Below are positions 1-14,809 of a stretch of DNA of 54,198 nucleotides, piece by piece. The stretch comes from Pseudomonadota bacterium (GTDB taxonomy: Bacteria; Pseudomonadota; Gammaproteobacteria; Xanthomonadales; Xanthomonadaceae). Numbering within the stretch: position 1 is the first letter of the stretch; the number at the start of each line of letters is the position of its first letter. Where the stretch lies: NCBI GenBank assembly GCA_018242465.1, contig JAFEBY010000068.1, positions 1 through 54,198 of the forward strand, written 5' to 3'. A program made the position numbers and the translations under genes. The notes below the pieces were generated by a model. That model worked only from the letters and a program-made list of their open reading frames with translations. It was not told the DNA's origin and ran no database searches.

Positions 1-55
1 GACCGGCCACGGAGCCGGTTCCGTTCTTTCCAATTCCAGCCGAGGCTTTCCCGCG

Positions 56-883
56 ATGCAAAAACCCGCGGTCACCATCATGGTCAAGGCGGCGCGTGCC
101 GCCGGCAACATCCTGTTGCGCAATCTCAATCGGCTGGAATCGATCAACGTGGTCGAGAAGGCACGCCAGGACTACGCCAGCGACGTCGATCGCGACGCCG
201 AGGACGCCGCCGTGCGCGAACTGCGCCGCGCCATGCCCGATGTCGGCGTGCTCGGCGAGGAATCCGGCCAGTCCGGCAACACCCGTACCACCTGGGTGAT
301 CGACCCGCTCGACGGCACCAGCAACTACATCCGCGGCCTGCCCCACTACTGCGTTTCGATCGCCATGGTCGAGAACGGCGAGCCAGTACACGGCGTGATC
401 TACGATCCGATCCGCAACGAATTGTTCACCGCCAGCAAGGGCAGCGGCGCCTTGCTCAACGGCGTGCGCATCCGCGTCGCCGAGCGCAAGGACCTGACCG
501 GCGCGGTGCTCGCTACCGGGTTCGCCCCGCGCGAACGCGAACGCCTGAGCGCGCAACTGCGCTGCACCGACCTGCTGCTGACCGAACACGGCAGTGAGGA
601 CATCCGTCGCGCCGGATCGGCCGCACTCGATCTCGCCTACGTCGCCTGCGGTCGCGTCGACGGCTACTTCGAAGCCGGCGTGAAGCCGTGGGACATCGCC
701 GCCGGCGTGCTGCTGGTGCGCGAGGCCGGTGGCCGCGTGATCGCCGCCGATGGCGGAGCGACCGGCCCGCTCGATTCACGCGGCCTCGACCCGCGCATGG
801 TGATCGCCGGCAACCTCAAGCTCAGCGATGCGCTGCAGAAGGTCGTGGTGAGTTCGGGGTATGCGGCCAGTCTGCGCGGCTAA
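56..883 (+). CDS. suhB: inositol monophosphatase family protein (SuhB)
   Basis: The 275-aa protein matches the Mg2+-dependent inositol-1-phosphatase family. In bacteria SuhB also joins the rRNA antitermination complex. Metal-site motifs are intact: GEESG around residues 67-71, the DPLDGTSNY block from residue 83 (D83, D86, G87, T88) and the C-terminal KPWDIAAG motif. Length is normal for the family (about 265-275). It is followed by a strong bidirectional hairpin terminator, so it is probably monocistronic here. Function as SuhB rather than another family member is inferred from overall similarity. Confidence 0.93.
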   Translation: MQKPAVTIMVKAARAAGNILLRNLNRLESINVVEKARQDYASDVDRDAEDAAVRELRRAMPDVGVLGEESGQSGNTRTTWVIDPLDGTSNYIRGLPHYCVSIAMVENGEPVHGVIYDPIRNELFTASKGSGALLNGVRIRVAERKDLTGAVLATGFAPRERERLSAQLRCTDLLLTEHGSEDIRRAGSAALDLAYVACGRVDGYFEAGVKPWDIAAGVLLVREAGGRVIAADGGATGPLDSRGLDPRMVIAGNLKLSDALQKVVVSSGYAASLRG

Positions 884-906
884 TCGTTCGCCACGTCGCA
901 GCAAAC

Positions 907-936
907 AAAAACGCCCGGTTCATGCCGGGCGTTTTT
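907..936. terminator. bidirectional rho-independent terminator
   Basis: A perfect 12-bp stem (left arm 907-918, right arm 925-936) with a 6-nt loop is flanked by A5 on the left and T5 on the right. It can therefore end transcription of suhB on plus and of the secF-linked gene on minus. It lies exactly between the two convergent stop codons. Confidence 0.9.
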
Positions 937-939
937 CAT

Positions 940-1416
940 TCAATTCACTTCGATCTGTTTGCTGCGCAGGATATTGCGATACAACGCCGTGCCCTTGGCC
1001 GCGAGGTAGGCATCCTCGATTTCACCGCGATCGGCGGACTCGAGTTGGCGCGACAGGCATGCCCGCACGAAGGCACCCTTGTCACCGTACTTCCCGATGC
1101 CCCAGCGCGTGCCGCTGGCATGCCCGGGCCAGAACGCCTGCCAGGCCGTTGCGCCATCGCCTTCGTTTTTCAGCATCACGCCAACCACGCCCGAAGCGTT
1201 GCGCGCGGTCATGCGATCACGCGCGCTGCTGGCATCCGGCAGCGTCGTCTTCACTTCGTCCAGCCAATTGCTGGCGGCGGCCTGCGCCTTGGCCCAGGTG
1301 GCAAATTCAACCAGCGAGAAGTTGCGGGAATGCAGCACGCCATCACGACGGATACGCGCCATGATGCAGTTCGACGCGGTATTGCGGGTGAGGTTGCGCG
1401 GGAGTTGTTTGCGCAT
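940..1416 (-). CDS. small basic protein with a possible AP2-like domain
   Basis: A 158-aa protein encoded 19 nt downstream of secF. The start at 1416 is chosen because AGGAA lies about 9 nt upstream; a further in-frame ATG at 1461 would overlap secF. From about residue 75 there is a segment of the form S-G-V-x-G-V, then WQAFW, then IGKYGDKGAFVRACLSR. This spacing of a GV strand, a W-x-A strand and an Ala-rich helix resembles AP2/ERF-type DNA-binding domains, known in bacteria mainly from HNH homing nucleases. No nuclease motif is seen. Assignment is by pattern only; a specific function cannot be given. Confidence 0.65.
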   Translation of the reverse strand: MRKQLPRNLTRNTASNCIMARIRRDGVLHSRNFSLVEFATWAKAQAAASNWLDEVKTTLPDASSARDRMTARNASGVVGVMLKNEGDGATAWQAFWPGHASGTRWGIGKYGDKGAFVRACLSRQLESADRGEIEDAYLAAKGTALYRNILRSKQIEVN

Positions 1417-1435
1417 GGGAAGATGTTCCTGTCGC

Positions 1436-2404
1436 TTACGGCCGGCGGGCCAGCGCCGCATCGTCCTTGGCCTTCGGCAGCAAGTCCTGGCGCGACACCT
1501 TGAACGGGCCGATGGCCAGCAACGGCACCGCGACGATCACCGAGGAGATCACCACGATCACCGCGCCGATCATGTGCGTTTCGGCCAGGCCTTCCATGGT
1601 GCGGCCGCCGTACATGTACAGCGCCATCGCCGACAGGAAGAACATCACCGCGGTGATCACCGTACGCGACAGCGTCTGGTTGATCGAGCGGTTCAGCACT
1701 TCATTGGAGTCGACGCGCAGCGTGCGGAAGTTTTCGCGGACACGGTCGAACACCACGATGATGTCGTTGATCGCGAAGCCCATCACCGACAGCAGGCCGG
1801 CGAGCACGGTCAGGTCGAATTCACGGCCGAGCAGCGACATGTAGGCGATGGTCAGGATCAAGTCGAAGAACGCGGTCATGCTGGCCACGATCGCGAACTT
1901 CAACTCGAAGCGGAAGGCGATGTAGATCAGGAACCCGACCAGCATGAAGATGGTCGCGTAGAGGCCGTTCTTCGCGAGGTCCTTGCCGACTTGCGGACCG
2001 ACGAATTCGCCGGGCTGCACGGTGACGTGGTTGGCACCGGTATCGACCGCCTGGCGCACCTGCTCGGAGATCTTGCGCGACGCATCATCGGCATTGTTGT
2101 GCTCGCCCTGCGGTTGCAGGCGGATGATCACGTCGTTGCCGCTGCCGGCGTTCTGCACCAGCGCGTCGTGGAAACCGGCCCTGGTGAGCTGGTCACGGAC
2201 GTTGTTGGTCTCGACCGGCTGGGCGAAGTGCGCACGCACGACGGTACCGCCGGTGAATTCCAACGCGTAATTGAAGCCCCTGAGGCCGATGACGGCGATC
2301 GAGCCGATCAGCAACAGCAGCATCACCACCAGGATCGGGCGGCTCGGCCGCATGAAGTCGATCTTGGTGTCGTTCGGGAGGATATGAAGCGGGAAGAGTT
2401 TCAT
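1436..2404 (-). CDS. secF: protein translocase subunit SecF
   Basis: A 322-aa inner-membrane protein, partner of SecD in the SecDF-YajC complex, which uses proton motive force to help pull secreted proteins out of SecYEG. Features seen are an N-terminal membrane segment (around residues 23-43), a periplasmic region beginning ALEFTGGT, and C-terminal membrane helices containing the family motif GFAINDIIVVFDRVRENFR. Length is typical. It sits 22 nt after secD on the same strand, in the standard yajC-secD-secF order. Confidence 0.97.
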   Translation of the reverse strand: MKLFPLHILPNDTKIDFMRPSRPILVVMLLLLIGSIAVIGLRGFNYALEFTGGTVVRAHFAQPVETNNVRDQLTRAGFHDALVQNAGSGNDVIIRLQPQGEHNNADDASRKISEQVRQAVDTGANHVTVQPGEFVGPQVGKDLAKNGLYATIFMLVGFLIYIAFRFELKFAIVASMTAFFDLILTIAYMSLLGREFDLTVLAGLLSVMGFAINDIIVVFDRVRENFRTLRVDSNEVLNRSINQTLSRTVITAVMFFLSAMALYMYGGRTMEGLAETHMIGAVIVVISSVIVAVPLLAIGPFKVSRQDLLPKAKDDAALARRP

Positions 2405-2426
2405 GAATATCGTGTCCGTGGCCCGA

Positions 2427-4307
2427 TCAGATGGCGATCGACTTGAGGTGCTTGCGACGGCCGTAGATCAGCGTGGCCAATGCGCGCGACACCGTGATGG
2501 CGGTGAACATCGAGGCGAAGATGCCGATGATCATCGTCAACGCGAAGCCCTTCAGCGGACCGCTGCCGAAGGCGTAGAGCGCCACGCCGACGATCAGGCC
2601 GGTGAGGTTGGCGTCGAAGATGGTGTGGCTGGCCTTCTCGTAACCGGCGGCGATCGCCGCCTTGGCTGGCATGCCGTGTCGGAACTCTTCGCGGATACGT
2701 TCGTTGATCAGCACGTTGGCGTCCACCGACAGGCCGACCGACAGCGCCAGGCCGGCGAAACCAGGCAGCGTCATCGTCGCGCCGAACAGCGACATCACCG
2801 CCACCACGATCAGCAGGTTGAACAGCAGCGCCACCGAGGTGATGAGGCCGAACATGCGGTAATAGATGGTGAAGAAGCCGAGGGTGAACAGGAACGAGAA
2901 CACCACGGCCTTGATGCCGCGGCTGACATTCTCGGCGCCAAGGCTCGGGCCGATCACGTATTCCTCGACGAAGTCCATCGGCGCCGCCAGTGCACCCGAC
3001 TTCAACTGGCGGACCAGGTCGGTCGCCTGCTGCTGGGAGAGACCGGTGGTCATGAAGTTCGCACCAAACGGCTCATTGATGTCGGGTGCGGTGATCACGC
3101 GTTCCTGCACGCGCGAACCGCGCACTTCCTTGCCGTCGGCGTCCTTGGTCACGGTCGGGATGCGATCGATGTAGACCGTCGCCAGACGCTTGTGCACGTT
3201 GTTGACGGTGTGGTCGAACATTTTCTTGCCGGCGGCCGCGGTCAGCGTTACGTTCACGGACGGCATGCCGGTCTTGGGATCGGGCGTCGCCGTGGCGTTC
3301 AACAGTTCGTCACCACTCACCAGCACACGCTTGGAGAGCAGGATCGGTGCGCCGCTTTCGAAGTGGTAAAGCTTGGAATCCGGCGGGATATTGCCGCTGC
3401 GCTGCGCTTCCGCGGCAGTGGCTTCATCGCCGGTCACGGCGCGGAATTCCAGCGTGGCGGTCGCGCCGATCTGGCGCTTGGCTTCGGCGGTGTCCTGCAG
3501 GCCGGGCAATTCCACCACCAGGCGATCGTTGCCCTGGCGCTGCAGCACCGGCTCGGCCACGCCGAGGCCGCTGATACGGTCGGCGATCACCGCGCGGTTC
3601 TGGTCGATGGCGTCGACCGCAACCTTGGCGAAGTCCTGCGCGTTCATGCTCAGCACCACCTGGTTGCCGCGCACTTCGGTGGTGTATGGATTGCTGCCAC
3701 CGGCGGCGTTGGTGCGCAGACCGGCATCGATCACCTGCTGCGCCTTGGGCGCATCGGCGGCTGTCGGCAGCGTGGCAACGACGGTCTGGTCGGGCATGGC
3801 ATCGACCGATCCAAACGTCACCGCCTTGTCTCGCAGCAGCGTGCGCACGGTATCGGCAGTGCCTTCGAGTTTCTTCTGCAGCGCGGCCTTCTCATCCACC
3901 TGCATCAGGAAGTGCACGCCACCCTGCAAGTCGAGGCCGAGCGACATCGGCTTGGCGCCCATCGAACTCAACCACTTCGGCACCGTCGGCAACAGGTTGA
4001 GCGCGGTGGTTTCGCCCTCGGCAAGCACCGGCTTGATCGCGTCGCTGGCCTTGGTCTGGTCGTTCTGGCTCTTCAGGCGGATCAGCAGGCGGCCTTTGGC
4101 GTCGGTTTCCTCCGCCTTCGGGGCGATCTGCGCCGCCGCCAGCGCGGCGTTCACCTTGCCCTTGAGCGCGGTATCGACCACTGCACCATTGGCAGCGGTG
4201 ACCTGCACCGAGGGATCCTGCGGATAGAGGTTGGGCATCGCGTAGATCGTGCAGAACGCCAACACGAGGACGATGACGAGGTATTTCCAGCGGGCGAACT
4301 CAAGCAT
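2427..4307 (-). CDS. secD: protein translocase subunit SecD
   Basis: A 626-aa inner-membrane protein. The start at 4307 (MLEFARWKY) is chosen because it begins with the usual short basic stretch before the first membrane segment; an upstream ATG at 4340 adds only 11 odd residues. The SecD D1 motif LGLDLQGGVHFLMQVD is present, followed by the large periplasmic P1 domain and the C-terminal helices with SVGLSVDANVLINERIREE, which carries the conserved Asp of the proton path. It lies between yajC and secF and acts with them in protein export. Confidence 0.97.
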   Translation of the reverse strand: MLEFARWKYLVIVLVLAFCTIYAMPNLYPQDPSVQVTAANGAVVDTALKGKVNAALAAAQIAPKAEETDAKGRLLIRLKSQNDQTKASDAIKPVLAEGETTALNLLPTVPKWLSSMGAKPMSLGLDLQGGVHFLMQVDEKAALQKKLEGTADTVRTLLRDKAVTFGSVDAMPDQTVVATLPTAADAPKAQQVIDAGLRTNAAGGSNPYTTEVRGNQVVLSMNAQDFAKVAVDAIDQNRAVIADRISGLGVAEPVLQRQGNDRLVVELPGLQDTAEAKRQIGATATLEFRAVTGDEATAAEAQRSGNIPPDSKLYHFESGAPILLSKRVLVSGDELLNATATPDPKTGMPSVNVTLTAAAGKKMFDHTVNNVHKRLATVYIDRIPTVTKDADGKEVRGSRVQERVITAPDINEPFGANFMTTGLSQQQATDLVRQLKSGALAAPMDFVEEYVIGPSLGAENVSRGIKAVVFSFLFTLGFFTIYYRMFGLITSVALLFNLLIVVAVMSLFGATMTLPGFAGLALSVGLSVDANVLINERIREEFRHGMPAKAAIAAGYEKASHTIFDANLTGLIVGVALYAFGSGPLKGFALTMIIGIFASMFTAITVSRALATLIYGRRKHLKSIAI

Positions 4308-4372
4308 GGGAGGCACCTGCGCCCGCATCCGCGGGCGCATCTAAGGATCGATGGGTCAGTAAAAGTCCGGAA

Positions 4373-4717
4373 TCACGCGTTTTTCAGCGTGCCTTTCGGC
4401 AACACGTTGGCGATGGCGCCGCGCTGGATGCGCATGCGCACGTTGTCGTCCACTTCGACGGTCACGAAGTTCTCGCCGATGTCGGTGACCACGCCGGCAA
4501 TGCCGCTGTTGGTCAGGATTTCGTCGCCCTTGGACAGCTTGTCCATCAGCGCCTTGTGCTCCTTGGCGCGCTTGGACTGCGGGCGGATCACCATGAAGTA
4601 CATCAGCAGGATGAACACCGGCACCATGACGAGCATGGACAGGCCACCACCGGGCGGCGGCGCGGCTTGGGCGGTCTGGGCCGCGGCGGGCGCGATCAGG
4701 AAGTCGAGCGGGGACAT
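4373..4717 (-). CDS. yajC: preprotein translocase subunit YajC
   Basis: A 114-aa protein with one membrane segment (about residues 27-45, LSMLVMVPVFILLMYFMVI) followed by the diagnostic RPQSKRAKEH cytosolic motif and a small beta domain. The start at 4717 (MSPLDFL) matches known YajC N-termini; the open frame extends upstream without family resemblance. It accompanies SecD and SecF in the translocon accessory complex and precedes secD with a 65-nt gap. Confidence 0.95.
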   Translation of the reverse strand: MSPLDFLIAPAAAQTAQAAPPPGGGLSMLVMVPVFILLMYFMVIRPQSKRAKEHKALMDKLSKGDEILTNSGIAGVVTDIGENFVTVEVDDNVRMRIQRGAIANVLPKGTLKNA

Positions 4718-4775
4718 CGGCAGTCTCGTGAAAACGTAACGGGAGATTATGCCATGCGGGCCCGCAGCACGGCTT

Positions 4776-6985
<2,210 letters not shown>

Positions 6986-6999
<14 letters not shown>

Positions 7000-8065
7000 G
7001 GTCGTCCTGCGGCCACAGCAGCATCGCATCGCCATAGCTGAAGAAGCGATAGCGCTCGCGCACCGCGTGTTGGTAGGCAGCAAGGATGCGCTCGCGACCG
7101 GCGAGCGCACTGACCAGCATCAGCAGCGTGCTTTCCGGCAGATGGAAATTGGTGACCAGGCCATCGACGCTGCGCACCGGGATTCCGGGATATATGAAGA
7201 TGCTGGTCTCGCCGGAAAACGGCTGCAATCCATCCGGCGTCATGGCGGATTCCAGGGCGCGCAGCACCGTGGTGCCGACCGCGATCACGCGGCCACCGGC
7301 GGCACGCGTCGCCCGCACCGTGTCGACCAGCGCTTGCGACACGTCGATCCATTCCGAGTGCATGCGGTGGTCATCGAGATTCTCGACACGCACCGGCTGG
7401 AAGGTGCCGGCACCGACGTGCAAGGTCACGCGCGCATCATTGATGCCGCGATCGCGCAGGGCCTGCAACAAGGCTTCGTCGAAGTGCAGGCCGGCGGTCG
7501 GTGCTGCGACTGCGCCGACGCGTTCGGCGAACACGGTCTGGTAGCGCTCGGCATCGGCGGCATCGGGCGTGCGTTCGATGTAGGGCGGCAGCGGCAACTG
7601 GCCGACGCGCTGCAGCCAGTCGGTCAATTCGCCTTCCACATGGAAACGCAAGGTGAAGAAGCCACGATCGTCGCGATCGACCACTTCGGCGTTGCCGCCA
7701 CCGTCGAGTTCGATCAACGAACCCGGCTTCGGGGTCTTGCTCGCGCCGACCTGCGCCTTGGCGACGTCGTCGCCGAGCAGGCGTTCGATCAGGATCTCGA
7801 CGCGCCCACCCGTGGCCTTGTGCCCAAACAATCGCGCCGGAATCACGCGGGTGTCGTTGAACACCAGCAAATCGCCGGCACGCAGCAAGTCCGGCAGATC
7901 GCGGATGCCGCGATCGGCAAACGGCGCGTCTCCCGGCGGCACGACCAGCAGGCGGCTGGCGGAACGTTCGGCCAGCGGTTGCTGGGCGATCAGTTCGGGC
8001 GGCAGATCGTAGTGGAAGTCGGAGGTCTTCAAGTTGATAGCAATGCAGCGTGCTTGGACGCGCAT
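6986..8065 (-). CDS. queA: tRNA preQ1(34) S-adenosylmethionine ribosyltransferase-isomerase
   Basis: The 359-aa open frame encodes QueA, which transfers and isomerises the SAM ribosyl group onto preQ1-tRNA to give epoxyqueuosine. Recognisable blocks are [12 protein letters not shown] at the N-terminus, [28 protein letters not shown] and [10 protein letters not shown]. Homology begins at about residue 12, where a TTG at 8032 could be the true start; the ATG at 8065 is the only ATG upstream. It works one step after tgt, encoded 1 kb away on the same strand. Confidence 0.95.
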
Positions 8066-8558
8066 TTTCGCACGCGTCGACTTGACGGGTCATGGCACGC
8101 ACTGGTGGCGTGGGGTCATTCGCCAAAAGCATCGCCCGGCTCTGCGCCTTTAGCGGTTATCCGCAGTGACCGACACGCCGTGAATCCCCGCTACGCGGGT
8201 CCGGCCCCTCGCTTGCGCTCGGTGCGTTCGGGATCACCACGCGGCATGCCGCGTGAGCGGCGCTTCCTCACCCATGCCTCGTATGGTCGGCCACAGCGGA
8301 CGAACCGCACGGCGCCGCCGGTGGCGGGCTTTTCGCTCTTTCTCGAAAACCAAGCACACGCAGCGGAGTGAGTCCGAAGCACGCACGCTCCGCTTTTCGG
8401 AGGAGTGAAAGCCACAACACGCGCGCGGAAGTGGGTCGCTGCTCCGGTGCGCGGGCGTTGCGCCGCATGGATGCGGCGCACGAGCCTACATGGACGTATT
8501 CACGGCGTCCCGCGCAGCGGAGTGGCGACCCACGCCACCAGCGCGTGCCTTGACCACT
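8066..8558. other. 493-bp gene-free region between queA and the Lrp regulator
   Basis: No convincing gene is visible. Short open frames here are Arg/Pro/Ala-rich and look like translated repeat sequence. The region is dense in palindromes: a 16-nt perfect palindrome at 8239-8254 (ACGCGGCATGCCGCGT) and a 10-bp hairpin with 2-nt centre at 8459-8480. Most of it (8175-8508) is bounded by inverted repeats and is listed separately. Confidence 0.7.
8175..8508. repeat. candidate intergenic repeat element with terminal inverted repeats
   Basis: The left end reads ACGCCGTGAAT (8175-8185) and the right end is its exact reverse complement ATTCACGGCGT (8498-8508). The 334 bp between contain several hairpins, including 8239-8254 and 8459-8480. 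There is no open frame that could be a transposase. This is the architecture of a small non-autonomous mobile or structural repeat. No second copy is seen in the window. Confidence 0.5.
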
Positions 8559-8990
8559 TCACCGCTCAAATTTCGTCGAAAGAATGATCGACGACGTCGT
8601 GCGCTCCACGCCATCGATCGCGCCGATGCGATCGGTCAGCACGTCCATTTCGCCCACTGTCGCCGTCGTCGCCTGCGCGATCAGGTCGTAGCCGCCGCTG
8701 ATCGAGTACAGCACGCGGACTTCATGCATCGACTGCAGCGCCTTCACCACCACCGCCATCTGTTTCGGGCGCACCGTGATCAGGATGTGCGCGCGAATCC
8801 GGCTGCGCTCGTACTCATCATCTACTCGTACCGTGTAACCACCAATCACCCCCGACTGCTCCAGTCGTGCGATGCGGTTCTGCACGGTCGTCCGCGACAA
8901 CCCCAGACGCCTGGCGATCTCGGCGGTGGAAGCGCGGGCGTCCTCGCGGAGGACGGACAGCAGCAACTCATCGGCGGCAGAAATGCCCAT
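8559..8990 (-). CDS. Lrp/AsnC family transcriptional regulator
   Basis: A 143-aa regulator with an N-terminal winged helix-turn-helix (TAEIARRLGLSRTTVQNRIARLEQSGVI, residues about 20-47) and a C-terminal RAM ligand-binding domain. The start at 8990 (MGISAADELL) is taken because upstream sequence in the same frame is only antisense to the neighbouring gene's region. It is transcribed divergently from a class III aminotransferase, with an inverted repeat in the shared promoter region. It therefore probably controls that gene in response to an amino acid. The ligand is not evident. Confidence 0.92.
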   Translation of the reverse strand: MGISAADELLLSVLREDARASTAEIARRLGLSRTTVQNRIARLEQSGVIGGYTVRVDDEYERSRIRAHILITVRPKQMAVVVKALQSMHEVRVLYSISGGYDLIAQATTATVGEMDVLTDRIGAIDGVERTTSSIILSTKFER

Positions 8991-9010
8991 ATCGTCAGAT
9001 TTACAAGTTG

Positions 9011-9043
9011 TTTCGACCAGAATAACCCGGCGTTTGGTCGAAA
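9011..9043. promoter_or_regulatory. inverted repeat, likely operator for the Lrp-type regulator
   Basis: TTTCGACCA (9011-9019) and TGGTCGAAA (9035-9043) are perfect 9-nt reverse complements separated by 15 nt. They lie in the 144-bp gap between the divergent regulator and aminotransferase genes. Lrp-family dimers bind such dyads; assignment to this regulator is inference from position. Confidence 0.55.
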
Positions 9044-9134
9044 TGCACCTGTCGAACGGCACGAATCCCGCGATAATGGGAGATTGCCGCGCATCCGCCC
9101 TACCGATGCGGGCCCAGACCGGGAGACCACGACC

Positions 9135-10625
9135 ATGAGCCTGATCGACACCCTCGCCCTGCTTCGCTCGCACGGCGGCCAGCGCACCACCGGCCTCGAC
9201 GACACCACCATCCTCGACTTCGCCAAGCGCCACCCTGAACTCGGCGAAGCGATCGCCGCGGCGGCATCGGCCTATCTCGACATCAAGGCCGATTTCCCCG
9301 ACCTGCTCGAGCTCGAAGAGAACGCACAGATCGCACGCGTGCAAGCGGGCTTCCTCAACTTCTATGCCGCCGATGCCGTGAACCCGTACGTCGCGCTGGC
9401 CGCGCGCGGTCCGTGGATCGTCACGCTCAAGGGCGCGGTGCTGAACGACAGTGGCGGCTACGGCATGCTCGGCCTTGGCCACGCCCCGCAAGCCGTACTC
9501 GCCGCGATGGCCAAGCCGCAGGCGCTGGCCAACATCATGACGCCGAACGTCGCCCAGCTGCGTTTCGACATCGCGATGCGCAAGGAAATCGGGCAGACGC
9601 GCGGCGGCTGTCCCTACACCAGCTTCATGTGCCTCAACTCGGGTTCGGAATCGGTGTCGCTGGCATCGCGCATCGTCGACGCCAATGCCAAGACGATGAC
9701 CGATCCGGGCGCACGCCACGCCGGCAAGGAAATACACCGCATTGTGGTCAAGGGCAGTTTCCACGGCCGAACCGACAAGCCGGCGCTGTATTCCGACTCC
9801 TCGCGCAAGACGTATGTGCAATATCTCGCCAGCTATCGCGGCGAACACAGCGTCATCACCATCGAACCCTACGACGTGGCCGCGTTGAAGCAAGCCTATG
9901 CCGATGCGGAAAAGAACGGCTGGTTCATCGAAGCGGTCTATTTGGAACCGGTGATGGGCGAAGGCGATCCTGGTCGTTCGCTGCCGCGCGCGTTCTACGA
10001 CGCCGTGCGCACGCTGACCCGCGACCACGGCAGCCTGATGCTGATCGACTCGATCCAGGCCGGCCTGCGCGCCACCGGCTATCTGTCGATCGTCGACTAC
10101 CCCGGCTTCGAAGATGCCGACGCACCCGACATGGAAACCTATTCCAAGGCGCTCAACGCCGGCCAGTTCCCGCTGTCGGTGCTCGCCGCCGGCGAACGCG
10201 CGACCAACACCTACAAGCGCGGCCTCTACGGCAACACGATGACCGCGAATCCGCGCGCGCTCGATGTCGCCTGCGTGGTGTTGAACAGCCTGACGCCGGA
10301 ACTGCGCACCAATATCCGCGAACGCGGCAAGCAGGCGCAGGCCAAGCTCGAAGCGCTGAAGCAGGACACCGGCCTGATCACCAAGGTCCAGGGCACCGGG
10401 TTGCTGTTCTCCTGCGAACTCGCGCCGGGCTTCAAGGGCTACGGCACCGGATCGACAGAGGAATGGCTGCGCGAACGCGGCATCGGCGTGATCCACGGCG
10501 GCGCCAACTCGCTGCGCTTCACCCCGCGCTTCGCGATGCAGGAAGACGAACTCGACCTCATCGTCGCAATGGTCAAGCGTTCGTTGCTGGAAGGTCCGCG
10601 CGAGGCGCAGGACAAGGCAGCCTGA
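9135..10625 (+). CDS. class III (PLP-dependent) aminotransferase
   Basis: A 496-aa protein of the omega-amino-acid/lysine-type aminotransferase fold. The start at 9135 has GGGAG upstream. Supporting segments are [13 protein letters not shown] (PLP phosphate region), a SFHGRTD motif, [10 protein letters not shown], and [12 protein letters not shown] with the presumed Schiff-base Lys. The usual D-E-[IV]-Q-[TS]-G block reads [11 protein letters not shown], so the common Glu after the PLP-binding Asp is Ser. The gene is divergent from an Lrp-type regulator, suggesting induction by its amino-acid substrate, which cannot be named from sequence. Confidence 0.88.
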   Translation: MSLIDTLALLRSHGGQRTTGLDDTTILDFAKRHPELGEAIAAAASAYLDIKADFPDLLELEENAQIARVQAGFLNFYAADAVNPYVALAARGPWIVTLKGAVLNDSGGYGMLGLGHAPQAVLAAMAKPQALANIMTPNVAQLRFDIAMRKEIGQTRGGCPYTSFMCLNSGSESVSLASRIVDANAKTMTDPGARHAGKEIHRIVVKGSFHGRTDKPALYSDSSRKTYVQYLASYRGEHSVITIEPYDVAALKQAYADAEKNGWFIEAVYLEPVMGEGDPGRSLPRAFYDAVRTLTRDHGSLMLIDSIQAGLRATGYLSIVDYPGFEDADAPDMETYSKALNAGQFPLSVLAAGERATNTYKRGLYGNTMTANPRALDVACVVLNSLTPELRTNIRERGKQAQAKLEALKQDTGLITKVQGTGLLFSCELAPGFKGYGTGSTEEWLRERGIGVIHGGANSLRFTPRFAMQEDELDLIVAMVKRSLLEGPREAQDKAA

Positions 10626-10649
10626 TTCGCCACCGCGATGATCTGAAGG

Positions 10650-10677
10650 AGCCGGCCACGCGCCGGCTTCTTTTTTT
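10650..10677 (+). terminator. rho-independent terminator after the aminotransferase
   Basis: AGCCGGC pairs with GCCGGCT across a short loop and is followed by TTC and seven T. It lies 24 nt after the aminotransferase stop and separates it from upp. Confidence 0.88.
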
Positions 10678-10723
10678 GGTGGGATCATGCAGACTCGTCG
10701 CATCGAATCCACGGCCAGACCCA

Positions 10724-11356
10724 ATGAAGATCGTCGAAGTCCGCCATCCGCTGGTGCAGCACAAGATCGGCCTGCTGCGTGACGCCGGACTCAGCACCAA
10801 GGGCTTTCGCGAACTGGTGACCGAACTCGGCACCCTGCTCGCCTACGAGGCGACGGCCGATCTCGAAACCGAGCCGTCAACGCAACCCGGATGGGCCGGC
10901 GACGTTCAGGTCCGGCGGATCGCCGGGGCCAAGATCACCGTGGTGCCGATCCTGCGCGCCGGCCTCGGCATGCTGCCGGGCGTGATGGCATTGATTCCCG
11001 CCGCAAAGGTCAGCGTGGTCGGCCTGCAACGCGACGAGGAAACCCTACAGCCGGTGTCCTACTTCGAACGCCTGACCGGCCGCCTCGACGAACGCGATGC
11101 ATTGATCCTCGATCCGATGCTGGCCACCGGCGGCACCCTGATCGCGACCATCGACATGCTCAAGCGTGCCGGCGCCAAACGCATCAAGGGCATCTTCCTG
11201 GTCGCCGCGCCGGAAGGATTGCGGGCACTGGAAGCCGCGCATCCCGACATGCAGGTCTATACCGCCGCGATCGACGAGCGCCTCAACGAACACGGCTACA
11301 TTCTGCCCGGCCTGGGCGATGCCGGTGACCGCATCTTCGGCACGCGCGTCAGCTGA
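10724..11356 (+). CDS. upp: uracil phosphoribosyltransferase
   Basis: A 210-aa salvage enzyme converting uracil and PRPP to UMP. The N-terminus [20 protein letters not shown] is typical. [13 protein letters not shown], the PRPP loop region [16 protein letters not shown] and the C-terminal [16 protein letters not shown] are all present. Length equals that of the family. It has its own transcription unit, since a terminator precedes it, and is convergent with the following MBL-fold gene. Confidence 0.97.
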   Translation: MKIVEVRHPLVQHKIGLLRDAGLSTKGFRELVTELGTLLAYEATADLETEPSTQPGWAGDVQVRRIAGAKITVVPILRAGLGMLPGVMALIPAAKVSVVGLQRDEETLQPVSYFERLTGRLDERDALILDPMLATGGTLIATIDMLKRAGAKRIKGIFLVAAPEGLRALEAAHPDMQVYTAAIDERLNEHGYILPGLGDAGDRIFGTRVS

Positions 11357-11364
11357 TTCTTTGC

Positions 11365-12255
<891 letters not shown>

Positions 12256-12271
12256 GCGCTTAGCCTACTCC

Positions 12272-14806
<2,535 letters not shown>

Positions 14807-14809
14807 TTA

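Noticed and set aside
1079-2446. Long plus-strand open frames opposite secF and secD (also 2403-4739)
   Set aside because: Rich in His, Arg and Gln, antisense to well-recognised genes; shadows of high-GC codon usage.
8490-9134. Upstream extension of the aminotransferase frame to 8490
   Set aside because: It runs antisense through the Lrp-type gene and the divergent promoter, has no family similarity, and a ribosome site is present at 9135.
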